A DNA stretch of 64,000 nucleotides. Source: Nelumbo lutea (Eukaryota > Streptophyta > Magnoliopsida > Proteales > Nelumbonaceae). The translations under genes were made by a program, and so were the position numbers. Under the pieces are notes generated by a model. The model saw nothing but the letters and a program-made list of their open reading frames with translations, did no database searches and had not been told where the DNA came from. The DNA is taken from contig JAKGHH010000001.1 in assembly GCA_022828595.1 (NCBI GenBank), positions 136,915,017 to 136,979,016 on the forward strand. The letters run 5' to 3'. Positions 36,116-46,559 of this stretch are shown here, in pieces (position 1 is the first letter of the stretch; each line of letters begins with the position of its first letter).

Positions 36116-37130
36116 TATGATATTCTAAGGATTTCCTCTTCTTGCAAATTAAGGTCCACAAGATATCTTTTCTCCAAGTTGACCCATAAATTAGATAATT
36201 CCTCGAGAGAGCTTAGAAGAAGTTTTAAGTTCCCAAGGACCTTAAGGCTACAGTCATCACAAAAATGAAAGGCCTTAATTCACACTCCCCACCTTTCCCC
36301 CAACCCAAATATCTACATAACCTCAAGAAGGAAAGGCCAACTTCACCAAGTCGTAGGCCTTCTCTAAGTCTAGTTTGTAGATAAAATCTTTCCCTCTTTT
36401 TTTCTTCTCAGCTACACATTCATTTGCCACTAAAATCTGGTCAACTATCTGTCTACCCACCACAAAGACACCTTGAGCTTGTGAAATTACTGTGGTTAAC
36501 ACCCTTTTCAGTCTACCCAAAAGAACTTTTGCTATTACTTTAAAGTGGCTACCCACCAAACTAATTGGTCTAAAATCCCTTGGGTTTTAGCTTCCTTTTT
36601 CTTAGGCACTAACACAATGAAGGTAGCATTTGGTCCTGGTGAAACTTCCCCTTTTTGGTGAAATTCATCAAACACTTATTTTAGGTCCTTTTCCAGAATC
36701 TCCCAACACTCTTGAAAAAATGCCATGGTAAAGCCATCCGGCCCAGGGGCGTTTGATCTTACAATGGAGAAGACAGCCACTTTGATTTCCTCAATGCTAA
36801 AAGGCTCCTACATGGCTCTAGATTGAAAATCGGTCACCCTATCTCATTCCAATTCAAGAAGTTCTTTCCTATTTCCCTCCATTCTGGAAAAGGTTCCCTT
36901 GAAATGATCCATAAAAGCATTATTCTCCTCAACTTTCTAAGGAATGAAAAAATCTTGTGTTCCCGTTCCCTTCCAGAAGCCACTTACATCTAGATTTTTC
37001 TAAGAAATTTCTTCCCTTCTTAGAAGATCTTTTAGTTTCATCTTTAGCTTATAGTACTCTTCTCTTTCCTCCTCACTAAAGTCTTTTTGTGCTTCTTTTC
37101 TATCCAACGCCTAAATCTTGGAAGAAATTC
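36116..37130 (-). pseudogene. LINE RT fragment, minus strand
   Basis: From about 37130 the minus strand encodes the linker before RT, then NAPGPDGFTMAFFQECW (near 36750), an AKVLLGRLKRVL block and a [12 protein letters not shown] block (near 36360). A later RT piece (near 36240-36125, GNLKLLLSSLEELS and LVDLNLQEEEILRIS) follows directly, so the active-site region is deleted. Frames are broken. The upstream end joins copia gag sequence at about 37130. Confidence 0.8.
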
Positions 37131-37934
37131 TTTCACCTTCCCATTAATATATCCAGCCTTTCCCCTTACTTAAACATAAAGTTTTATGCCCTTAGACCAC
37201 CCCATTTAGACAATTCAAGGGGGTGATTAGCATATGAAAGATCATACTATCAGCCCCTACACTAGCTATCCCGTGGGATGATATAACCCCACAAGTAGCA
37301 GAATCATCAGTTGCCATCAAGACAGGTTCGACAAATACCAAATAAAGAAGCTGAAATACCGAAAAACAGTCCACCCCTGACTTCTAACACTTACGATCAC
37401 AGATAGAAGTACAAAAAATATCAATCAAACTGCTGAAACACTAAGAAACCTATTGGAACACCAATAACAGATAGGAGTCCCAAAAACTTAAATTTTAACC
37501 ACTATCAGTCTACACACCACATTCAGCAATAGGGAGCTGCACATACCTACTAGGAAGGAGTCACACACCCTTTACACACATGCACAAGGCACACACCTCC
37601 AAAAATATCCCTTTCATAGCATCAAACTGTTACCAAATTAGTCTCCCTGGTACTACAACCAAGAGAGAGAACAAAAAAGAGAAAAATCCTTTGGTCTGAC
37701 CAGGTCGATTAGGTGTGCTCTTCTTCACAATCCAAAAATAGAGAATTCTGGGTGAGAAAAAAAATTCTGGATGTTTCTACCACCCAGAACCTTGCTCTGA
37801 TACCATGTTTTCACCAAAAAAACAACAGTAGGAAGCAGAGAGAGAAGAAGAGGAAAGAATGATTAGAGAGCAAAAAATCTGGGATGGCGGCACCCCTTCT
37901 ATTATTTATAGTAGGCTGACTGCCAGGTCAAACA
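37131..37934 (-). mobile_element. Ty1/copia 5' end (5' LTR, primer site, gag start)
   Basis: Minus-strand copia. The LTR (37934-37806, about 129 bp) starts TGTTTGACC and ends GGTGAAAACA. The primer site TGGTATCAGAGC follows at 37805-37794. A leader and a gag start with a MIFHMLITPLNCLNG block lie near 37240-37190, followed by GKAGYINGKVKE in another frame near 37160-37135. Gag is cut at about 37130 by LINE sequence. The LTR shares an AATCATTCTTTCC block with the copia LTR at 15663-15870, so the two are related. Confidence 0.78.
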
Positions 37935-38567
37935 GTTTGATCGTGAGTCATATAAATAATATATAATATATTTTGAAATTTATAACACATGTAAAAGCTT
38001 ACCTATTCCTCGAAGCTAAAGCTTTGAACCTATATTTTAACAATGTATCAGCCCATTTGAACCTAATGCTTTTTATGCTTAAAAAAAAAAACTTATTGTA
38101 TCATTGACCTGCCAATACAATATGTATCAGTTGATATGGGCCGATACATTGTGAGATTTTGATCCTTGTGAAGATGCCTTGATGCATAGAATTTTTTCAA
38201 TAAGGAATTCTTCCCAAGATGTTGGACTTGATATTTTGTTTTTTCCTGCATTCATTTTTGTGGGATATTTCCCAATAGAAACAAAAGTGTGTATTACAAT
38301 CACCAAAAGAAAAGGTTCTGTCAATAAAAGCAGGAAAATCCTTGTAAAAGGCCTACTATACAGAATTCCAATCCACGATTCAGCTATCTCTTCAGCAAAA
38401 AGATGCAGCAGGAAAAAGAAATACAAACACTAATCACCAGACACCATCTTTTCCAGTTACTAGTTATTTATTGTCAAAAGACATGATTCCCTTAAAATCT
38501 AAAGAATAGTTTCACAACATTAAAACAATCCTGCACAGAATAAAGCACAACTACACAAACAGATTAC
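37935..38567. other. Intron sequence next to NSF exon, no gene
   Basis: AT-rich intron start after the donor of exon 38650-38568. It includes a stretch at 38095-38160 with short GTATC/GATAC words in both orientations, which might be an old non-autonomous DNA transposon. I cannot define its ends. Confidence 0.5.
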
Positions 38568-38650
38568 CTTAAAAGGGCTTCATCAAGTAAATCCCTTCTG
38601 TTGGTCATACCAATGAGCAAAACATTATTCAACGATTCCACCCCATCTAT
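38568..38650 (-). CDS. NSF: NSF exon: sensor 1 and arginine-finger region of D1
   Basis: 83 bp encoding [20 protein letters not shown] and then LLDEALL plus the first two bases of an Arg codon. GMTN is the sensor-1 region of the D1 AAA domain and DEALLRPGR is the conserved second region of homology; in NSF its two Arg residues act in trans on the neighbouring subunit's ATP. The acceptor is TTTTTCAG and the donor is AG|GTAATC. It ends in phase 2, and the Arg codon is completed by the A that starts exon 4760-4627, about 33.8 kb away. It contains no stop and no frame damage. Confidence 0.97.
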
Positions 38651-38772
38651 CTGAAAAACAATTACTTGTTTAGTCAAACCAATGACATATACTAGTAGAA
38701 GCATGTTAAATTATAAGAACGTCCAAATGATTCTACCAATTGCCAAGAAAGAAAAAGTAAAATAAAACCGAC

Positions 38773-38838
38773 CTTTGTAAGAAGCTGGTTCACAATGCTA
38801 TCATGAACCCCAGTACCATCTCTAGTTGATCCTCTTGA
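38773..38838 (-). CDS. NSF: NSF exon: D1 loop segment [14 protein letters not shown]
   Basis: 66 bp, exactly 22 codons, encoding [20 protein letters not shown] then TK. This is the conserved stretch between Walker B and sensor 1 in NSF D1, including the pore-side loop and the D-S-I-V-N-Q-L-L helix. The acceptor is TTTGTAG and the donor is AAG|GTCGGT, both phase 0. The reading matches plant NSF without gaps. Confidence 0.97.
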
Positions 38839-39101
38839 CTACAAATGCAAAATAGAGACACCAATCAAAGCTAAATAAATTCTAAGAAATGCTATCATGA
38901 AATCCAGTACCATTTCTAGTTGAGCCTCTTAAATTCTAAGTAGCATGAACTTAAACCAAATGAGTAGTGCATAAATAAAGCCAATGGAAAGGTTCAACTG
39001 CTACAATATTGCAAGCTGCCACTAGCACTGCATCATTATCTTCATCAAAGTACAGCTAGAAAAAAGTATATATCATTAGGTAGAATTCTTAAATCCCCCA
39101 C

Positions 39102-39157
39102 CTTACAAATAGCATCAATTTCATCAAAGATGATAACATGCAATTCACTCTCATCCC
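39102..39157 (-). CDS. NSF: NSF exon: Walker B of D1
   Basis: 56 bp completing a Gly codon and encoding DESELHVIIFDEIDAICK. HVIIFDEID is the Walker B motif of D1 (DEID at 39125-39114); its acidic residues coordinate Mg and activate water for ATP hydrolysis. The acceptor lies after a T-rich tract (TTTTTTTTTTTCAG) and the donor is AAG|GTGGGG. It enters in phase 1 and leaves in phase 0. Confidence 0.97.
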
Positions 39158-39234
39158 CTGAAAAAAAAAAAAGAATTATATAATGGAAAAAAAAACCAAT
39201 AAATTCATTTGGCATATAAATCTTAACTACTGAC

Positions 39235-39334
39235 CACGAGCCCTCTGATCATTCTCAGCATCAGCAAATAGATCCCTGACATTCTTTTCGGTTTCTCCAA
39301 CAAATTTGCTCAAAACTTCGGGCCCATTCACAAC
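39235..39334 (-). CDS. NSF: NSF exon: D1 segment after Walker A
   Basis: 100 bp encoding [20 protein letters not shown] and then [13 protein letters not shown] plus one base. [14 protein letters not shown] is the conserved AAA helix and pore-loop region of NSF D1. The acceptor is CTTTAG and the donor is G|GTCAGT. Its acceptor closes the 23.2-kb intron that starts at the donor of exon 62648-62540, and phase 0 matches. The 5' LTR of copia F begins only about 116 bp upstream of this acceptor in the transcript. Confidence 0.97.
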
Positions 39335-39654
39335 CTAAAGTTGAATGAAAAATGTTACAGCCAGATAATAGAGCATGAATAAGCATTCATTGCTTTAATG
39401 CAGAGAGAATAACATAATTCAGAATGGTTTTGTCAAATTTTAGACCATATTGTTAGTGTCGAATATGTAGGGGTATTTCTATCTTTATACTTATATTTAT
39501 GTGCCGATGTATAAGATTATGTTAGATTTAGTGCCCCTTACTTAAGTAGGGGCACATGTGTCTTTTCCACAATATAAGTAATATAAATCAATTCTGGCCG
39601 AATGGGAGAGTGATCTTTTTCTCTCATTCGAAGCAGATCTTTCTCTCCCTTTCT

Positions 39655-39685
39655 TCTCTTCTCTTCTTCTTCTTCTTCTTCTTCT

Positions 39686-39727
<42 letters not shown>
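39655..39727 (+). repeat. (TTC)n/(TC)n microsatellite in copia F LTR
   Basis: A pyrimidine tract: TTCTTC units at about 39663-39691 followed by CT units to about 39727, just upstream of the primer site. Frames through it give Glu/Arg- or Ser/Leu-repeats, which are artefacts. Confidence 0.95.
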
Positions 39728-39730
<3 letters not shown>

Positions 39731-40399
39731 TTCTTCTTGACTGTTATCAGCTTAATAGGATTCAAGGGCAGGTCGAATCCTAATATGGTAGCAGAGCCAA
39801 ACTGAGCAAATCAGACCTGCCCAGAATTATGTTCTCTATGCACCCAGTCTAGGGTTTTCTCTTGGTTTCTGCATCATCTGTTGGAGATAAGGGAAAGGGC
39901 TGAAAAGGAGTGGTTTCCCTCTTCCCTTGGAGGTTTCTATGCCTCCAATTGTGTTGTTTGTGGTTGGTTGCTGTGGTTTCTAAGAAGCCCTCCCCTAATC
40001 GATGAAGAGAAGAGGGTCGATTCGTGTGGTGCAATGGATGTCTTGTGTGGTCTGATTTTTGGGTGATTAGGTAAGAGATTTCTATGAAATTTTGTGTTGT
40101 GAATCAAATCATAAGTTTGTTCAAGATTGTATGGTGGGATTTCAGATTATAGTGTGTGAGAGTTTATGTTTTCTTTTAGTATGATTCGAAAGGGGAGTGG
40201 TCCTCAAACAGTGTGGTGAGTGTTCAGGTAGTCGTGGGGTAGGGTTTATGGTGTAAAAGTACAATTTTTAGTATTACTAAGTGTTGAAACTAGTGTGTTC
40301 AGTATGGTGTGGTCTAGTGTGCAGTGTGTCGAGTTCAACTATGGGATACAACAGTGATAGCAAGACTAATGTGATGGTCCCTACTGACTATCTAAATGT

Positions 40400-42186
40400 T
40401 CAAATGACCTCCATTAAACTAATGGAGAAAATTATGTACCCTGGGCTAAATCTGTAAAAGTTTTTCTTAAAGCAAAGAAGAATGTGAAACACATAAGGGA
40501 AGAAAAACCCTCCACTGATTCTTATGAGTATGATGACTGAGAATAAGAAGATGCACAGATTATCACATGGTTATGGAACAATATGGAACCCAAGATTAGT
40601 ATAAACTTCATGTTTGTAGTATCGAGGGGTCGTGGTGTTAGATGTGGAGCTCGAGGAGCTTAGTCTGGCCGCAGTTGTAGCAGTGGACCGGTATATGGCC
40701 AGAGTGGTGGTGGTGGACCTACCTATAACCGTGGTGGTGGTCATACTGGAGGTAGACATTCAGGGGGAGCCCGTGGCCGATGATGTAGTTCGGGTCCAAG
40801 GAGGTGTACACATTGTTGTATGGATGGACATACCATTAATTATTGCTATGACTTGCATGGTCCACCTTCAGACAGGAGAGTTGTTTAGCTGACCAGATAC
40901 TTCCTACAACCACAGATGTTCCCAAGAAGGAAATGATGAGTGTTCCCCGTGATGAGTATGAGAGGTTTGTTTAGGCCACATCTCAATAGAATACGGCCAC
41001 TCTCGCACACTCAGGTATGGCTTGTCTGGCATCCACACCTAATCCCTCGATTGTTGACTCTAGAACCTCCAATTACATGACTGGAACTCCATGTGTGTTT
41101 TCTTCCCTCTCTCATTGCTCAACATCACAATCTGTCACCCTTGCTAATGGCTCCACATCACAATCTGTCACCCTTGCTCAACATCACAATCTGTCACCCT
41201 TGCTCAACATCACAATCTGTCACTCTGTATGTCCATAAGTTTCCGTTTAACCTTATGTCAGTTAGTAAGTTGACCAAGCCTCTTAATTGCTCTATTACTT
41301 TTTACCCTTCTTCATGTATTTTTCAGGATCTCATGATGGTGATGAAGATTGATGGAGGGCATGAAGTAGGTGGATTGTATTATCTTGACAGTGGTGGAAG
41401 AATGTCAACAGTTGTACAGTCATCTCTCTCTCCTCTCTAGTGGCACTATCGATTTGGTCATCCTTCATTGAAAGTTTTGAAGTCTTTGGTTCCTTCGTTG
41501 AGTCATCTTTCTGTTTTGGATTGTGAGTCATGTCAGTTGGGGAAACATCACCATGTTCCCTTTAGTCCTAGGGATGATAACCGTATGTCAAGTCCTTTTT
41601 CTTTAGTTCATTCAGATGTTTGGGGTCCTTATAAAGTAATGTCATACAATGGATATAGATATTTTATCATTTTTGTTGATGATTATTCAAAGATGACATG
41701 ACTCTATTTAATGAAAGAAAGGAATGAGTCGTTTACCATTTTCCAAAAATTTTATGTTGAGATTCGCAACCAATTTGGTGTTCACATTAAAATTTTTCAT
41801 TCCGATAATGGTGGTGAATATTTCTCTTCATCATTTCAAGAATACTTGGACCAACATGGCATTATCCATCAGACTTCATGTACCTACACCCCACAACAAA
41901 ATGGAGTGGCTGAGAGGAAGAATCCTCATCTTTTGGAAACAACTCGATCTCTCATGCATCATGTGAATGTCCCCAAACCCTTTTGGAGTGATGCGGTGCT
42001 TACTTCTTGCTTCTTGATTAACCAGATGCCCACGTCTACCCTTGATGGTCATTCTCTATTCACCACTTTGTTTCCTACATTGTCTCTATTTCCTCTTTCT
42101 CCTCGGATTTTTGGGTGTGTCTGCTTTGTCCATAATCTGGGGCTAAGAAGGGACAAGTTAGATGAACGATCTATTAAGTGCATCTT
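40400..42186 (+). pseudogene. Copia F gag, protease and integrase remnant
   Basis: Gag shows NYVPWAKSVKVFLKAKKNVK near 40440-40500, then a Gly/Arg-rich stretch (40630-40790) and a zinc knuckle near 40807-40850 (CTHCCMDGHTINYC, CX2CX4HX4C). The protease-like site reads IVDSRTSNYMTG near 41053, so the Gly of D-S-G is Arg. A 26-bp tandem repeat follows. Pre-integrase and integrase (41440-42186) carry the HSDVWGP, HSDNGGEY and NGVAERKN blocks with the catalytic Asp-Asp-Glu, interrupted by one stop near 41700. Pol ends at SIKCIFQ. Confidence 0.88.
41116..41226 (+). repeat. Four-unit tandem repeat of about 26 bp
   Basis: The unit CTCAACATCACAATCTGTCA plus CCCTTG occurs four times. The second copy carries a 7-bp extension (CTAATGGCTCCACATC...) and the last ends CACTCTG. 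It lies in the protease-to-integrase spacer of copia F and looks like local tandem duplication of one coding word. Confidence 0.93.
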
Positions 42187-42190
42187 CCAG

Positions 42191-42503
42191 TGTGTAGGAT
42201 GCACTCTACTGGTTCTGTTCCACATACAACTGTGTCATCTTCAGTAGGAGCGGATCTTGGTATTCTCTTTGGGCGTGAACACCAACTTTGGGAGATGCTG
42301 CTTCTCTGGATCAGGTATAATTCCTCCATTTCCTTTTGGTTCAGATCTGGTTCGATTATGGTTCAAGTAGGTTCCTTGAATATTGTATTCTAAATTTAGG
42401 AAATACGATTCTCAGTTGGGAGAATGTAGGAAAATTTTTGAAATTTGCCCACCCATTCCGGAATCTTTTTGGCATCCATTAGATGGATCATACCATTCTT
42501 TTA
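42191..42503 (+). repeat. 5' LTR remnant of copia E
   Basis: 313 bp aligning with 48788-49099, from TGTGTAGGA to ...ATTCTTTTA. It is truncated at its left side where copia F ends. A primer-binding site begins at 42505. Confidence 0.9.
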
Positions 42504-44283
42504 GTGGTATCAGAGCCACATGTTCGAATCTTGAACCAAAAGAAAATTAAATATGAACCTGCGCAGATGGACAGAAGCTGTTCTGCCAAGATTTGAGCAG
42601 ACTGTTTTCTTTATTTCAAGAAACCGTTTCTTGTTAAGGGTGATTGATCTAAAATTAATTTCTGTTAAATCCAAAATTTATTTAGAACTGTTCTTTTTAT
42701 TTTGATTTAATGGACTGTTCAAATCTGGAGATCGCAGTGCAGATTTGGCGCAGATGGTTTGCGCACCCTTTTTCTTTTTTTTTTCTCTATTCAATTCGGT
42801 CTGTAAATAATTTTTTATTTTTCTAGACTGAATGTATAGGATTTGATCAAGAATGTAATTAATTAATAGAAATAGGATTTCTGTTTTCTTTTTTTCTTGA
42901 TTGAAGAAGAAGGATGAAGAAGGCGACGTTGGAGAATTACAGATGGAGAAATCGCTTTCTATGATTTCCAGTTTGGAAACTACAACCCTAGTGATTAACC
43001 TCTATTTTGCAGGTGGTGCGAACAGTCCATATTTGATTTGTGATTGTTTAAAATCAAAATTATTAATTTCAGATCTTTCATGAATTAATTCTTCAATTGA
43101 AAATCAGTTTCAGACAATTTCGGACTAGATTGGACCAAAACTGTTTGGACCTAATCTAGGGTTCGAAGGGGACTATTTTCAGTCCAATTTTTCTCATACT
43201 TGCTGTTCCAAATCTAATGTTCAATTATAGGAATTACTTTGGCCCACCTGTAAAGCCCTGTTTTAAATGGTTAAAATTGCAAAAGCCCACTCTTGTGAGA
43301 AAAGTTGTATGGGCCGAACTGCTAACTGCAATTCAGCCCATATACCTAGTCGACATTAATTGTTAATGGGCTATTTATTGGGCTTTACAACAATTAATTG
43401 ATTGGATCAATTCTTCCTTTACATGTGATGTTTGGATGTTTGATGTGCTGCGACCATGGGCCATAAGCACTTGGCCTATGATGACTGGTTAGTGTCTCTT
43501 GCGTACACCATGGCTGAATGCACATCATTACCATGGTGTCCCTTAAGGTCATTGGATGACCCCTCCTAACTTGGTGGGCCCCACAACCCTAAAAAGGGAT
43601 GCGTACAGAAACCCTAGCCGCTTAAGGCCCACCAGAAATATGACTTTATGAAAGTCTGTGGGAGCCACTCTGGTTTGACCTAAAATTCGAACTAGGGCGT
43701 AATTTTGTTCCCTCTAGCAAATATGAGTGCATGTGATAGGGAGATCCATATGTTAGACTCTCTAAAGGCCTTTCGTCATTAGCATAATAATGGGTCCTTC
43801 AGTAATGAGGAAACACACCATAAAATTGGGCTATCCATTTGCTATTGGATCTGTCAGAGTGTTTCATAAGATGATAGGGGCGTCATAGACCGATGTGGGA
43901 GGGGCTTCACCAGAAAATGGGAACTCTCTCACGGTACCTTGGCGTAACCTGAATATGATGGGTGAGCACTCACTGGACAGAAATGTTTACCTGAAAATGG
44001 CTCTGAACCTTGTCTGATAGAGGCCAAAGGAAAACTCATTCGATGAGTGGATATGATCCGTCACAGAAAGGTGGTGGGGTTATGTAGCTGAAACAGTTGG
44101 CTTCACGCACCCCATGTGATTTTCCACATTTCCAGAGACATTTCATACTCTCCGTCCCTGAGAAAGGAGGAAAATCTCAAAGATGAACAAATGGGAATGG
44201 AACATGGATTAAAAACCATATCTATGTAGGTAACATGAATCAAACTAAGGTTGTGGACTAACGTGTTTGTTGTTTTATCAGAA
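42504..44283 (+). other. Long leader of copia E
   Basis: About 1.78 kb between the primer-binding site and the first gag codon, with no recognised coding sequence. It includes an AT-rich first part and a mixed second part (43440-44280). Such a long leader is unusual compared with the few hundred bases in the other copia elements here. Confidence 0.7.
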
Positions 44284-45525
44284 AATGGCAAACGGTCAAT
44301 TCGCAAAGCTTCTAAACGATAACAAGCTTAAGGGCCCAAACTATGCCGACTGATACAAAAATCTTATGTTGGTCCTAACTTCCAGAAAGTTAGATAAGGT
44401 AGTGAAAAATCCTACCCCGAAGCATCCGGGTGATAGGGCTTCTGAGGTCCGTAGGAGGGACTACCAAGATTGGGAGGATAAGAACTCCCTAGCCTGCTGC
44501 TTTGTCATTGCCTCACTGGACAACTCAATATAAAGGCAGTTCGATCAGATCGAACTAGCCAAGGACATATTGGACAGTCTAAAGACAATGTATGAAGAGC
44601 AGAACCGTTCTACTCGATAGAAGGTCCTGAAACTGTTCATGACCGTGTAGATGTCCAAAGGGCAGAAATTTCATGACCATTGTCTTCGGATGATGGGCTA
44701 CATTAACAAAATCGAAGCCCTTGGATCTGGGCTAGATCTTGGCATGCAAGTGGATGCCATCTTGAATTCTTTGCCCTCTTCCTTCAATGCATTCACAATG
44801 AACTACAACATGAATAAGCTGAATGTCAGCATCCAGGAACTCAGCAATATGTTGCAGAGGGCCGAGGATCTACTCAAGAAGGATGAGCCTATGGTTATGC
44901 TTGCTGAAGCTAACAAATCGGGCAAGAAAAAGAGAAAGGCAAAGAAGCCCCAGAAGAAAGCTGCCAAACCCAAGAAGCAGAAGAAGAACAAGGCATCTGA
45001 TGTCTGTCACTTCTGCAAGCAGACCGACCACTGGAAGAGGAACTGTCCTGCCTACCTGGAATCTAAGAAAGGTAACGTCGAAACTTGTGTCATAGAAACT
45101 AATATGTTAGTTACTTCTGTGTCCTGGTGTGTTGACTCCGGGATTTCAACTCATGCATGTAACTCACTGCAGGGGTTCAAAGTTAGCAGAAGATTGAGTG
45201 AAGGCGAAGTGACACTATTCTTGGGAACGACTGCAAGTGTTGCAACTGTGGCAATAGGAACTGTAGAATTAGTTTTTAGAGGAGTGCTTGTACTTAAAGA
45301 TTGTCTTTATGTACAGAACTTGAGAAGAAATTTGATTTTTGTTTCTAAACTGTGTGCTGATGGATATACTGATTATTTTAGTAATATGATTATTGTTAAA
45401 CGGAATAACAAATTCATCGCATGCGGGGAACTAGAGAATGGTCTTTATGTTTTACATCCTTCTCTGGAAACGAACTTAACTGAAACTACGTCGATCAAAA
45501 ATCCCAAGAAAAGCATGATACAGTA
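44284..45525 (+). pseudogene. Copia E gag and protease remnant
   Basis: Begins MANGQFAKLLNDNKLKGPNYA; TGA then stands where Trp is expected. The capsid region continues with stops near 44531, 44618 and 44648, and an uninterrupted 291-codon stretch starts at 44651. A Lys-rich basic block (44920-44995) precedes a zinc knuckle CHFCKQTDHWKRNC (near 45006-45047). The protease motif WCVDSGISTHACN lies near 45126-45165 with D-S-G intact. The frame ends at 45524, before integrase. Nucleocapsid and protease roles are inferred from the family. Confidence 0.9.
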
Positions 45526-45601
45526 AATCCACATGCCTCTGGCATTACCGACTTAGCAATATCGGTGTTGACTAATCACAAGACTGGTAAAGGATGGTCC
45601 T

Positions 45602-46405
45602 TTGGATTTTCTAAGCGTAGAAAATCTTCCCACTTGTGAGCCTTGCCTTCAAGGTAAAATGACTAAGCGGCCATTTGACGGTAAACCTAAAAGGTCTGGA
45701 GGCACACTTGACCTAATACATACTGATGTATGTGGTCCCCTGAGTGTTAGGACATGGAATCAAGACGTGTATTTTATCACCTTTACAAATGATTTTTCAC
45801 GATATGGTTACATGTACCGAATGAGACACAAGTCTGAATCCTTTGAAAAGTTCAAAGAGTTCAGACAAGAAGTCGAGAAACAGTTAGGGAGAGAAATTAA
45901 GGCCCTTCGATCGGATCGAGGTGGCGAGTATCTCTCTGACGAATTCAGGGACTACTTAAAGGTCAACGGGATAGTGTCACAATTAGCTCCTCCTGCTACA
46001 CCTCAACTCAATGGTGTTTCAGAGAGGAGGAATAGGACCTTGTTGGACATGGTCCGGTCACTTCTCGTATGCTCAGAATTACCCACATCCTTTTGGGGAT
46101 ATGCATTAGAGACTGCTATCTACGTGCTGAATCGGGTTCCAACCAAATCGGTTCCGAAAACTCCATATGAACTATGGACCGGAAGGAAGCCAAGTGTAAG
46201 ACACTTGAAGATTTGGGGTTGTCCTGCACACGTTAAAAGAACAAGTGCGGACAAGTTGGAGTCCAAAACCAGTTGTTGCCTATTTATAGGCAACCCAAAA
46301 GATTCAGTGGGTTATCTATTCTATGACCCAAGTGAGCATAAAGTGTTCTACAGACAAAACGCTCAATTCTTAGAAACCAAATACATCCTGGACACCCATT
46401 GTCAG
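45602..46405 (+). pseudogene. Copia E integrase, nearly intact
   Basis: A 268-codon open stretch with the CEPCLQGK part of the HHCC finger, the core blocks [21 protein letters not shown] and [10 protein letters not shown] carrying all three catalytic acidic residues (Asp, Asp, Glu), and the post-core [20 protein letters not shown] and DKLESKT blocks. The first His pair of the finger lies upstream in another frame. It is the longest undamaged catalytic domain in the window, but its host polyprotein is broken on both sides. Confidence 0.9.
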
Positions 46406-46559
46406 TAAACAGTTCTTGATGTGGAGAGCTCAGGAGCAGTGAGAGAGGTCCTACAAGTTCTAGGTAGTGACCAACCTAGAACATCCACTCAGGTATCCAG
46501 ACCACCAGTTTGGTATGGTTATGAACAGGATAGTTACCGGGTGGAAGCCTTGACTGGTG

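Larger units (their letters stand above)
39451..42190 (+). mobile_element. Ty1/copia element F, 5' half
   Basis: The 5' LTR at 39451-39785 starts TGTTAGTGTCG and ends CCTAATA. A primer site TGGTAGCAGAGC follows at 39786-39797. Gag, protease and integrase lie downstream. At 42190, within the region after the integrase core, the element stops abruptly and the LTR remnant of copia E begins. RT, RNase H and the 3' LTR were not found. It is antisense to NSF. Confidence 0.88.

Noticed and set aside
15663..37934. The copia 3' end at 15663-16670 and the copia 5' end at 37131-37934 as two halves of one element
   Set aside because: Both are on the minus strand with related LTRs, but LTR lengths differ (208 and 129 bp) and outer flanks (tactc and gtttg) do not match as a target duplication.
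38095..38160. GTATC/GATAC-rich stretch as a defined MITE
   Set aside because: Short inverted words are present but no consistent terminal repeat or target duplication could be placed.
39538..39783. Glu/Arg-repeat and Phe/Ser-repeat open frames
   Set aside because: They are translations of the TTC/TC microsatellite in the copia F LTR.
40625..40800. Gly/Arg-rich RGG-like segment as a host RNA-binding protein
   Set aside because: It sits between copia gag capsid and its zinc knuckle in the same element and is the normal basic linker of that gag.
41116..41226. CRISPR-like array
   Set aside because: Units are contiguous with no variable spacers, and the context is a plant retrotransposon.
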